A stretch of 6,116 bases of DNA from Pseudomonas sp. (GCA_029239415.1 JAQZAY010000237.1:1-6116); one strand, 5' to 3'. Shown: positions 1 through 5,982, counted from the first letter of the stretch. Numbers and translations: made by a program. The notes: generated by a model not told the origin, from the letters alone.

Positions 1-129
1 GTCGGGCATCAGGCCCATGATGGCGAATTCGCCGGTGCCGATGGCGAAGCTGCCCAGGGCCATGGAGGCTTCCATCTTGGCGATGGCAGGTTTCGACGGC
101 GTCGACAGAGGAGGAAGAGGAGCGGACAT
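1..129 (-). CDS. MFS transporter, N-terminal fragment (runs off window)
   Basis: These are the first 43 codons of a major facilitator superfamily exporter, probably of the DHA1 (AraJ/YdhP-like) drug or sugar efflux group. A Ser/Pro/Lys-rich cytoplasmic tail of about 20 residues is followed by the start of TM1. That segment contains the stretch GSFAIGTGEFAIMGLMPD, the characteristic opening of this family, in which small residues and the GTGEF motif line TM1. The ATG at 129-127 is preceded by a good ribosome site (GAAGGA, 7 bases upstream), which fixes the start. The gene lies 183 bases downstream of, and co-directional with, the AraC-type regulator. A possible -35 (TTGACT, 203-198 minus strand) lies in that gap, but no convincing -10 follows it and no terminator is visible after the regulator. 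The substrate cannot be told from this fragment. The family call is fairly sure; the exact subfamily is inference. Confidence 0.8.
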   Translation of the reverse strand, partial: MSAPLPPLSTPSKPAIAKMEASMALGSFAIGTGEFAIMGLMPD

Positions 130-312
130 CGGGATCCTTCTGACAAGAGGCTGAAACGATAAAGGCGCGAGGGTAGACAAGCCTTGCGGACGTGTCGAGT
201 CAAACCCCCGACCTATTGAATGGCTGTGGGTTTACAGACCGAGCTCGTGCAGCGAGGTGCCCTCATCGGCAGAATTTCATGCAGGCCAGGAGGCAGGCGC
301 GGTGGGGCGGGC

Positions 313-1239
313 TCAGTCGTGGGTTGCGCGGGTCTGGATCCATCCCTGCCGGTACTGAAGCGGCGAGCAGTTCAGCAGACGCTTGAAGGCATGGCTGAAG
401 GCACTGTCGGAGGCATAGCCGAGCTGCTGGCCGATCGTCGAGACGGCCGCTTGCGTGGTACGCAGCGCCTTCATCGCCTTGTGCATCCGCCAGCGGCTCA
501 CGTACTCCAGAGGCGCCAGGCCCGACGTGCGTTTGAAGCGCAAGGCGAAGCTGGAGCGCGACATGCCTGCGATTCGAGCCAGTCGCTCGACCGTCCACGG
601 GTGAGCAGGGTCTGCATGGATCGCATGAAGGCTAGCGCCGATGCGCGGGTCGCCCATTGCCCGCAACCCACTGGGCGCGACGGCTGCGTCTTGCATCAGG
701 TACAGCCGCAGGGCCTGTACCAACATGAGATGCCCCAGGTGCTGAATGACCAGGGCACCCCCCAGAGCCGGGTGCCCGAGTTCATGGGCCATGCGCTGCA
801 GCGCCCACTGGAGCACGCAGGCCTGTTGCGAGCCACCCTCGATGAGTACAGCCGCCGGTAGGCCGTCGAACAGAAACGCTGCCTGCTCGGCGAAATCGAA
901 CCGACCGCCGATGAGAAAAAAGTCCTTGCCCGAACCACAGCGGGCAATGCCATCGACCGCGAGGTGGTACACCGTGTCCGCCGGCACCGCCGGTAGGTCA
1001 AGGTGGCTGCACAACGAGAACGCGCGACCGCGTGGCAGCAGGAAACCATCACCCGCACGCACCCGCATCGGGGCTGGCAGGCCTTCGACGCGCAGCCAGC
1101 ACTCGCCTTCCAGCACGGCATTGAATTTGATGCCGTCCGGCGCCGGAAAATCGATGGCCCAGGGGCCACCGGCCTTCAACCCGGCGAAAACGGCGCTGCG
1201 TGCGCTGACCTGCGACAACGCTTCGGAGAGTGGGTCCAT
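313..1239 (-). CDS. AraC-family transcriptional regulator with N-terminal cupin domain
   Basis: This is a 308-residue DNA-binding regulator. Residues 1 to about 175 form a cupin-type sensor domain (cupin_6-like). It opens MDPLSEALSQVSARS and has the strand-rich run GECWLRVEG...RAGDGFLLPRG at 45-71. The C-terminal 110 residues are the AraC/XylS DNA-binding domain, with one helix-turn-helix at about 216-236 (TVERLARIAGMSRSSFALRF) and a second at about 266-286 (VSTIGQQLGYASDSAFSHAF). The usual closing CSPLQYRQ follows. An in-frame ATG at 1281 would add 14 residues. I prefer 1239 because MDPLS is the family's usual N terminus and because the best promoter places its -10 over the 1281 ATG; neither start has a strong ribosome site. 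The gene is divergent from an SDR gene and co-directional with an MFS exporter, a layout common for local regulators. The ligand is unknown. Confidence 0.88.
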   Translation of the reverse strand: MDPLSEALSQVSARSAVFAGLKAGGPWAIDFPAPDGIKFNAVLEGECWLRVEGLPAPMRVRAGDGFLLPRGRAFSLCSHLDLPAVPADTVYHLAVDGIARCGSGKDFFLIGGRFDFAEQAAFLFDGLPAAVLIEGGSQQACVLQWALQRMAHELGHPALGGALVIQHLGHLMLVQALRLYLMQDAAVAPSGLRAMGDPRIGASLHAIHADPAHPWTVERLARIAGMSRSSFALRFKRTSGLAPLEYVSRWRMHKAMKALRTTQAAVSTIGQQLGYASDSAFSHAFKRLLNCSPLQYRQGWIQTRATHD

Positions 1240-1279
1240 GAATGTGAGACGATCGCGACAGAATGCAAGAGTCTGCGGC

Positions 1280-1308
1280 ATTCAACGTCCGCACGCCAAG
1301 CTAGACAA
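1280..1308 (-). promoter_or_regulatory. Candidate sigma-70 promoter of the AraC-type regulator gene
   Basis: On the minus strand TTGTCT (1308-1303, 4 of 6 to TTGACA) is separated by exactly 17 bases from TTGAAT (1285-1280, 4 of 6 to TATAAT). Transcription would begin near 1273, giving a leader of about 34 bases to the ATG at 1239. The alternative ATG at 1281 sits inside the -10, which argues against it as the start. The match is moderate and was read by eye. Confidence 0.4.
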
Positions 1309-1309
1309 T
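1281..1309 (+). promoter_or_regulatory. Candidate SDR promoter overlapping the regulator promoter
   Basis: On the plus strand a weak -35 (TTCAAC, 1281-1286) lies 17 bases before a -10-like GACAAT (1304-1309, 4 of 6). It would give a start near 1316 and a leader of about 28 bases to the SDR ATG at 1344. The weak -35 would fit a promoter needing an activator such as the adjacent AraC protein. The element almost exactly overlaps the divergent promoter on the other strand. Confidence 0.3.
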
Positions 1310-1322
1310 GGTCGCTTCCATT
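1307..1322. promoter_or_regulatory. Small dyad in the regulator-SDR gap (possible operator)
   Basis: AATGG (1307-1311) and CCATT (1318-1322) form a 5-base inverted repeat with a 6-base spacer. It lies just downstream of the candidate SDR -10 and upstream of the candidate regulator -35. The position suits an operator, but a 5-base dyad can occur by chance and many AraC proteins bind direct rather than inverted repeats. Confidence 0.22.
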
Positions 1323-1343
1323 CGCCTTTTGCAGGAACCTGCC

Positions 1344-2306
1344 ATGCCGACCACGCAAGCCCCGCTTCATACCCCTTTCCATGCACGCAGTACGGCGGAC
1401 GAGGTCCTGGCAGGGCAGGCGTTGTCCGGTCTGCATGCCGTGATCACCGGTGGTCATTCTGGGCTGGGACGAGAGACGACCCGAGCGCTGAGCAGGGCGG
1501 GCGCCCGTGTCACCGTGCTCGCCCGCGACATCGACGCCGCCCGTGACCAGTTGGGTGCGCTACCTGACGTGTCGATCGTCCGGCTCGACCTGTCCGACCT
1601 CGACAGTGTGCAGGCGTCCGCCAGGCATCTGCTGGCGCAGGCGCAGCCCATCGATGTGCTGATCGGCAACGCGGGCATCATGGCCAGCCCGCTCTTTCGC
1701 ACGGCTCAAGGCTGGGAAGGCCAGTTCGCCACCAATCATCTGGGGCATTATGCCCTGGTGAATCGGTTGTGGCCGGCGCTGCGCAAGGGCGCGCGGGTGG
1801 TGATGGTGTCATCGGCCGGCCATCACGCCTCGGGCATGCGCTGGCACGACATTCACTTCACCCAGGGCTATGACAAGTGGCTGGCCTACGGCCAGTCGAA
1901 AACGGCCAACGCGCTGTTTGCCGTGCACCTCGACCACCTGGGCCGGCGCCACGGAGTGCGAGCGTTCGCCGTGCACCCTGGCAAGATTCTCACGCCCTTG
2001 CAGCGTCATCTGGCGCGTGAGGAGATGAGGGCGGCTGGCTGGGTGGATGCGAACGGCGAACTGGCCGACCCGACGTTCAAGACCGTGCAGCAGGGGGCGG
2101 CGACCCAGGTGTGGGCGGCGACCTCGCCGGCACTGCAAGGACGAGGCGGGGTGTATTGCGAAGATGGCGACATTGCGAGCCTCGAGACGTCCGAGCCACC
2201 GTCGTGGCGCGGCGTCCGCCCCCATGCGGTGGACCCTGAGCAGGCGGCGCGGTTGTGGACACTGTCCGCGCAGCTGACAGGCCTCGACGCTTTCGCGCCG
2301 GGATAA
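1344..2306 (+). CDS. Short-chain dehydrogenase/reductase (SDR) family oxidoreductase
   Basis: This is a 320-residue NAD(P)-dependent oxidoreductase with a Rossmann fold. The cofactor loop is TGGHSGLG at 35-42, a form of the TGxxxGxG motif. It is followed by the acidic DLSD at 82-85, NAGIM at 109-113, the structural Asn 131 in FATNHLGHY, the catalytic Ser at 156/157 (VVMVSSAGH) and the active-site pair Tyr182-Lys186 (YGQSK). The catalytic set is complete, so the enzyme should be active. At 320 residues it is longer than classical SDRs (about 250) and resembles the retinol-dehydrogenase/WWOX-like group, including AVHPGKILTPLQRHL after the active site. The ATG at 1344 has AGGA 7 bases upstream; an upstream in-frame ATG at 1308 lies inside the likely promoter. 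The substrate is unknown. Divergence from the AraC-type gene suggests that gene regulates it. Confidence 0.9.
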   Translation: MPTTQAPLHTPFHARSTADEVLAGQALSGLHAVITGGHSGLGRETTRALSRAGARVTVLARDIDAARDQLGALPDVSIVRLDLSDLDSVQASARHLLAQAQPIDVLIGNAGIMASPLFRTAQGWEGQFATNHLGHYALVNRLWPALRKGARVVMVSSAGHHASGMRWHDIHFTQGYDKWLAYGQSKTANALFAVHLDHLGRRHGVRAFAVHPGKILTPLQRHLAREEMRAAGWVDANGELADPTFKTVQQGAATQVWAATSPALQGRGGVYCEDGDIASLETSEPPSWRGVRPHAVDPEQAARLWTLSAQLTGLDAFAPG

Positions 2307-2374
2307 GGGCACCGGGCCTGTCTGACAGAACCATCGTCCCAGGCCTGGATGGTGTAACGTGTGCGTTTCGCACG

Positions 2375-2402
2375 CCGCGCAGCCTCGGACCGGTCCGCGC
2401 GG
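2375..2402. promoter_or_regulatory. GC-rich palindromic hairpin in the SDR-pdxY gap
   Basis: CCGCGC (2375-2380) pairs with GCGCGG (2397-2402), and between them lies a perfect 12-base palindrome, CGGACCGGTCCG (2386-2397). A second small stem, GTGCG-TTT-CGCAC, precedes it at 2361-2373. Only three T residues follow, so this is at best a weak intrinsic terminator for the SDR transcript. It could also be an operator or leader structure for pdxY, whose ribosome site begins about 15 bases downstream. The function is not established. Confidence 0.3.
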
Positions 2403-2429
2403 TTTCACGACTCGACAGAAGGCACTCCC

Positions 2430-3302
2430 ATGAGCGGTCGCAGCCCATCCTACGTTCTTTCGATCCAATCGCACGTCGCCTTCGGCCACGTCGGCAACGA
2501 TGCCGCCGTGTTCCCCTTGCAACGCCTGGGCTTCGAGGTGCTGCCGATCCACACCGTGCAGTTCTCCAACCACACCGGCTACGGGCAGTACCGTGGCCAG
2601 GTGTTCGGCGCCGAGCATGTGCGTGATGTGCTGCAGGGGTTGCGCGAACGGGGCGTGCTGGCGCAGGTGGCCGGGGTGCTGTCCGGTTATGTGGGCGATG
2701 CGGCCATCGGCGAGGTGATCCTGGAGACGGTGGAGGAGGTGCGCCGCGACAATCCACAGGTGCGCTACCTGTGCGACCCGGTCATCGGCGACGTGGGCCG
2801 TGGCATCTTCGTGCAGGCAGCGATTCCGGACTTCTTCCGCAACCTGGCCTTGCCCTGCGCGAACATCATCACCCCCAACCAGTTCGAGTTCGAGCTGCTG
2901 ACCGGCAGCAAGCTCGGCAGCGTGGCCGAGGCGGTGCGCGTGGCGCAGCAGCTGCGGGGGCGTGGGCCGGACATCGTGGTGATCACCAGCCTGGCCACGG
3001 ACGACATACCGCTGGACCGTCTGGGCACCCTGGCCATCAATGGCGAAGGCGCGTGGCTGGTGAATACGCCACGTCTGGCACTGCACCCGTTGCCCAATGG
3101 GATGGGCGATGTGTTCTCGGCCACCGTATTGGCGCACCTGCTGAACCAGGTGCCGTTGGCCGAGGCGCTGGAGCGCACGACCTCGACGCTGTATGGCCTG
3201 GTGCAGGCGACGGTCGAGGGGTCACGTGACCTGCCCCTGGTCACGGCCCAAGAGCAGATCGTCGCGCCGGAGTTCGTCTGTGAAGCGGTGAGGGTAGGGT
3301 AA
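2430..3302 (+). CDS. pdxY: Pyridoxal kinase PdxY (vitamin B6 salvage)
   Basis: This is a 290-residue cytoplasmic kinase of the ribokinase (PfkB-like) fold. It phosphorylates pyridoxal with ATP to pyridoxal 5'-phosphate in the B6 salvage pathway. The N terminus carries the PdxY/PdxK signature SHVAFGHVGN at 14-23, followed by HTVQFSNHTGYG at 41-52, which contacts the pyridoxal ring. SGYVGDA is at 85-91 and CDPVIGD at 115-121, where the Cys may match the pyridoxal-binding Cys known in E. coli PdxY. TPNQFEFELLTG is at 148-159. GMGD is at 224-227, with Asp227 the expected catalytic base in the anion hole. The length matches the E. coli enzyme (about 287). The ATG at 2430 has a GAAGG ribosome site about 8 bases upstream; an in-frame upstream ATG at 2361 lacks homology. 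The gene appears to stand alone, since its strand neighbours lie 123 and 317 bases away. Confidence 0.93.
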   Translation: MSGRSPSYVLSIQSHVAFGHVGNDAAVFPLQRLGFEVLPIHTVQFSNHTGYGQYRGQVFGAEHVRDVLQGLRERGVLAQVAGVLSGYVGDAAIGEVILETVEEVRRDNPQVRYLCDPVIGDVGRGIFVQAAIPDFFRNLALPCANIITPNQFEFELLTGSKLGSVAEAVRVAQQLRGRGPDIVVITSLATDDIPLDRLGTLAINGEGAWLVNTPRLALHPLPNGMGDVFSATVLAHLLNQVPLAEALERTTSTLYGLVQATVEGSRDLPLVTAQEQIVAPEFVCEAVRVG

Positions 3303-3332
3303 GGGTGGGGCTGTGAGTTCGGCAGGGTCTGC

Positions 3333-3366
3333 ACCGGCCCTATCGCGGGCAAGCCCGCTCCCACAT
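3333..3366 (+). repeat. REP element, copy A
   Basis: This is a repetitive extragenic palindrome of the P. putida type. It has the perfect hairpin core GCGGGCAAGCCCGC (3345-3358) followed by TCCCACA, with a CGGCCCTAT head. A stretch of 23 bases (3343-3365) is the exact reverse complement of 3437-3459 in copy B. Such elements lie between genes in hundreds of copies per genome and are mobilised in trans by RAYT transposases; none is encoded here. Confidence 0.85.
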
Positions 3367-3436
3367 GGACCAATGCAGCCTGAACGTACCGATAGGATGC
3401 GTGCCACTGTGCCGCTATCTGCTTGAAACCGGTACC

Positions 3437-3470
3437 TGTGGGAGCGGGCTTGCCCGCGAGGGCGGCAGCT
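3437..3470 (-). repeat. REP element, copy B (inverted relative to copy A)
   Basis: This is the second REP element, in opposite orientation, starting TGTGGGAGCGGGCTTGCC and ending in a GGCGGC head. The 23 bases at 3437-3459 match copy A perfectly, while the heads differ. Together with copy A and the 71-base spacer it forms an inverted REP pair (REPIN/BIME-like), which in a transcript could fold into one long stem-loop. Confidence 0.85.
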
Positions 3471-3619
3471 CAGACACCGGCGCGCTCACCCTTAGCGCCC
3501 GTCTCGATCAGCTTCCGCAGCCTTAGCCAGCACTATTCACATCCAGAAACATTCTCCTCCAGCGTTCTCTTCCCCAGCCGCTAGATTGAATATTTCCACT
3601 GGATGACAGGAAATCTCCC

Positions 3620-4528
3620 ATGTACGGACGTCGCGAAGTCCTACGCACCGGTGCCGCCCTGGCACTGTTCGCGGCGAGCCCCTGGCTGCGCGCCGCGCCG
3701 TCGACACCGTTGCTCACCCGCCCCATCCCCGGTACGGGCGAAGCCTTGCCGGTGATCGGCGCCGGCACCTCCGGCAGTTTCGAGGTCAAAGCCGGGGCGA
3801 CCGCCTACGAACGCCTCGCCCAGGCTCTGCAGATCTTCTTCGATGGCGGCGGTTCGGTCATCGACACTTCGCCCAACTACCACGGCGCCGATGCCATCCT
3901 GGGGCAACTGCTCGAGGAAGGTGGCTGGCGCGCGAAGTGCTTCCTGGCCACCAAGATCGCCGCCGACAGCCGCGAGGCTGCCGAGCGGCAATGGGCCCGC
4001 AGCCTGCGTGACCTGCGCACCGATCGCGTCGACCTGCTGCAGGTGCACAACCTGCGCGACTGGCGCACGCAGTTGGCCTATGCCCGCGAACTCAAGGCCC
4101 AGGGCAAGACGCGCCACGTCGGCATCACCCATTACCTGGCCAGCGGCCACGCCGAGATGATCGACATCCTGCGCAAGGAGCCGCTGGACTTCATCCAGAT
4201 CAACTATGCCGTCAACGCCCCCCAGGCCGCCGAGACGCTGCTGCCCCTGGCCCAGGACAAGGGCGTGGCCGTGTTGATCAACCGTGCCTTCGACGACGGC
4301 CGTCTGTTCGCCCAGGTCAAGGACCGTCCCTTGCCGCCTTGGGCCGCCGAGGTAGGGGTAACGAGCTGGGCGCAGCTGTTTCTCAGGTTCGCCATCAGCC
4401 ATCCGGCGGTGACGGCCGTGATTCCGGCCACTGGCCGCCCGGACCGTCAACGCGATCAGCTCGAGGCCGGCCGTGGTCCGCTCTTGAGCATCGAGCAGCG
4501 AAACGCACTCATCGCCCAGTTCGCCTGA
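3620..4528 (+). CDS. Tat-type exported aldo/keto reductase
   Basis: This is a 302-residue aldo/keto reductase with an N-terminal export signal. Residues 1-26 show a twin-arginine arrangement, GRREVLR at 3-9, then a hydrophobic run (GAALALFAASPWL) and a likely cleavage site near Ala25/Ala26. The mature part has the AKR beta-barrel opening LPVIGAGTSGSF at 43-54 and the full catalytic tetrad: Asp82 (VIDTSP), Tyr87 (NYHG), Lys112 (LATKI) and His143 (LLQVHN). The cofactor-side end VIPATGRPDRQRDQ lies near the C terminus. The enzyme should reduce carbonyls with NAD(P)H. Export implies it is folded with its cofactor before Tat transport and works in the periplasm, which is unusual for the family. 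AGGAA at 3608-3612, 7 bases upstream, supports the ATG at 3620. The stop is one base before the next gene, so the two are almost surely co-transcribed. The substrate is unknown. Confidence 0.88.
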   Translation: MYGRREVLRTGAALALFAASPWLRAAPSTPLLTRPIPGTGEALPVIGAGTSGSFEVKAGATAYERLAQALQIFFDGGGSVIDTSPNYHGADAILGQLLEEGGWRAKCFLATKIAADSREAAERQWARSLRDLRTDRVDLLQVHNLRDWRTQLAYARELKAQGKTRHVGITHYLASGHAEMIDILRKEPLDFIQINYAVNAPQAAETLLPLAQDKGVAVLINRAFDDGRLFAQVKDRPLPPWAAEVGVTSWAQLFLRFAISHPAVTAVIPATGRPDRQRDQLEAGRGPLLSIEQRNALIAQFA

Positions 4529-4529
4529 C

Positions 4530-5801
4530 GTGGCCCGCGCATCGGTACACCGCCTGGCCAGGGGTCTTGACCTGCGCGAGGGTGAAGGGCCTGCCGTGAC
4601 GGCCGGCCTGGCCTTGTTCTACCTGCTGTTCACTGGCTATTTCATGCTGCGCCCGGTGCGTGAAACCATGGGCGTGGCCGGGGGCGTGGACAACCTGCAT
4701 TGGCTGTTCACCGGCACTTTCGTGGTGACCCTGGCGTGCCTGCCGCTGTTCGGCTGGCTGGCCTCGCGGGTGCCGCGTCAGCGCATCCTGCCCTGGGCCT
4801 ACGGCTTCTTCGCCAGCAACCTGTTGCTGTTCGCTGCGATCCTCACACACGACCCTGACAACGTCTGGAGCGCACGGGCGTTCTACATCTGGCTGTCGGT
4901 GTTCAACCTGCTGAGCATTTCGCTGGCCTGGAGCGTGCTGGCCAACCTGTTCTCCAATGAACAGGGCAAGCGCCTGTTCGGCCTGCTGGCGGCCGGCGCC
5001 AGTCTGGGCGGGCTCAGCGGCCCCTTGCTCGGCGCTGCGCTGGTGGCCCCGCTCGGGCATGCCGGGCTGCTGGTGCTGGCCGCGCTGATGCTGCTGGGCA
5101 GCGTGGCGGCGGCGCGCTACCTGCGCCGGTGGCGCACGCGGCAGCCACTGCCCGACGATGTCAGGCATCCGCCCTCGCGGCCCTTGGGCGGCAATCCCTT
5201 GGCGGGTGCCCTGGCAGTAGCGCGCTCCCGCTACCTGCTGGGCCTGTCGTTGTTCGTGGTACTGCTGGCCAGTGTCAGCACCTTTCTGTACGTCGAGCAG
5301 GCGCGCATCGTCAGCGAAACCTTCACCGACCGGGCCCGACAGACGCAGGTGTTCGGCCTGATCGATGCCGCGGTGCAGGCCCTGGCGATCCTGACGCAGG
5401 TATTCTTCACCGGTCGCCTGGCCAGACGCCTGGGCGTCGGCGCATTGCTGGTGGGAGTGCCGTTGGCCATGGCCGTGGGCTTCGTTTGGCTGGCCCTGGC
5501 ACCGGTATTTGCCGTGTTCGTGGTGGTGATGGTGGCACGCCGCGCCGGCGAGTACGCGTTGGTACGGCCTGGCCGGGAAATGCTGTTCACCGTGCTGCCG
5601 GCCGAGGACAAGTACAAGGCCAAGAGCTTCATCGACACCGTGGTCTATCGCGGTGGCGACGCGGTGAGCGGATGGCTCAAGCGGGGGCTCGATCTGCTGG
5701 GCGAGCATCCGCAGCTGGCGTTGTGGATCGGTGCAGGGCTGGCTGCGGTATGGGCGGTGACCGGATACCGATTGGGCCAGGCGAGGGCGAAAATGGAGTA
5801 A
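4530..5801 (+). CDS. Polytopic transporter, MFS-like with ATP/ADP-translocase-type motifs
   Basis: This is a 423-residue inner-membrane protein with roughly 10-12 hydrophobic segments (about 22-40, 56-77, 87-107, 116-140, 151-194, 232-253, 272-293, 298-338, 395-413) and a hydrophilic central loop at about 197-225. TM1 ends in YFMLRPVRETMG. The block at 341-377, EYALVRPGREMLF then KYKAKSFIDT, resembles the conserved block of nucleotide (ATP/ADP translocase, NTT/AAA, COG3202) carriers, which has KY..F.P.KEM and K.KGKAAID. I therefore see it as a distant member of that branch of the MFS fold. Where nucleotide exchangers carry a Lys just after that block, this protein appears to have Asp377, so nucleotide exchange should not be assumed. 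It starts with GTG one base after the preceding stop and has no clear ribosome site, which implies translational coupling. The substrate is unknown. Confidence 0.82.
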   Translation: MARASVHRLARGLDLREGEGPAVTAGLALFYLLFTGYFMLRPVRETMGVAGGVDNLHWLFTGTFVVTLACLPLFGWLASRVPRQRILPWAYGFFASNLLLFAAILTHDPDNVWSARAFYIWLSVFNLLSISLAWSVLANLFSNEQGKRLFGLLAAGASLGGLSGPLLGAALVAPLGHAGLLVLAALMLLGSVAAARYLRRWRTRQPLPDDVRHPPSRPLGGNPLAGALAVARSRYLLGLSLFVVLLASVSTFLYVEQARIVSETFTDRARQTQVFGLIDAAVQALAILTQVFFTGRLARRLGVGALLVGVPLAMAVGFVWLALAPVFAVFVVVMVARRAGEYALVRPGREMLFTVLPAEDKYKAKSFIDTVVYRGGDAVSGWLKRGLDLLGEHPQLALWIGAGLAAVWAVTGYRLGQARAKME

Positions 5802-5810
5802 TGGCGTCGA

Positions 5811-5940
5811 TATAAAAGATCAATATGAGTCGAGCTATTGGATCCAAGTGCTTGAAATAATTCTAAGAAATATCAGTTAACATTTTTATCTATAGCTTTT
5901 TTGAATTTGGATCCTAATTTTAATTAAATTTTTATATAAA
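5811..5940. other. AT-rich intergenic island (about 22% GC)
   Basis: Of these 130 bases only 29 are G or C, and the last 90 are about 17% GC, in sharp contrast to the GC-rich genes around them. The island holds a perfect palindrome TTGGATCCAA (5838-5847), a repeat of TTGGATCC at 5907-5914 and the palindrome TTTAATTAAA (5919-5928). I find no coding frame or T-tract terminator with a GC stem. Such tracts often bind H-NS-like proteins (MvaT/MvaU in Pseudomonas) or act as UP elements; either role is inference. Confidence 0.75.
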
Positions 5941-5959
5941 TTCGACCGGCGGTAGTGAT

Positions 5960-5982
5960 GGCACATTGATTTCACTTGTGCC
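5960..5982. promoter_or_regulatory. Inverted repeat GGCACA-N11-TGTGCC upstream of the lipoprotein gene
   Basis: GGCACA (5960-5965) and TGTGCC (5977-5982) form a perfect 6-base dyad with an 11-base spacer, ending 45 bases before the lipoprotein ATG. The spacing fits a dimeric regulator. The left arm coincides with a sigma-54-like TGGCAC (5959-5964), but the partner -12 reads TTTCA instead of TTGCA. No regulator can be named. Confidence 0.3.

Larger units (their letters stand above)
3303..3619. other. Intergenic region between pdxY and the aldo/keto reductase operon
   Basis: These 317 bases contain no credible gene. The left half holds the inverted REP pair, whose hairpins may protect or end the pdxY message. 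The right part (about 3520-3619) drops in GC and ends in the leader of the next operon. There TAGATT at 3582-3587 (4 of 6) could be a -10, but I find no good -35 at proper spacing. No T-tract terminator is visible. Confidence 0.6.

Noticed and set aside
220..861. A 213-codon plus-strand frame opposite the AraC-type gene
   Set aside because: It is the complement of the helix-turn-helix coding region, with no plausible domain or ribosome site.
1308..1343. Upstream ATG at 1308 as start of the SDR gene
   Set aside because: It lies inside the likely promoter and has no ribosome site, whereas the ATG at 1344 has AGGA at proper spacing.
2319..2353. CTGTCTGACAG and ACCATC...GATGGT inverted repeats after the SDR gene as a terminator
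   Set aside because: The first leaves no loop for a hairpin beyond one base, the second has a 12-base unpaired centre, and neither is followed by a T tract.
1809..3137. A 442-codon open frame antisense to the SDR and pdxY genes
   Set aside because: It spans two well-supported genes and their gap, has low-complexity His/Arg/Gln-rich composition and shows no family motif.
3641..4450. A 269-codon open frame antisense to the aldo/keto reductase
   Set aside because: It mirrors the reductase codons, and the plus-strand product has a complete catalytic tetrad and a ribosome site.
4509..5708. A 399-codon open frame antisense to the transporter gene
   Set aside because: It is very rich in Gln, His and Gly, as expected from the complement of Leu/Val/Ala codons in a GC-rich membrane protein gene. 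It has no recognisable domain and is fully covered by the better plus-strand gene.
5833..5852. AGC-TTGGATCCAA-GCT dyad as terminator of the transporter operon
   Set aside because: The stem is short with two central mismatches and is not followed by a T run, so I only record it as part of the AT-rich island.
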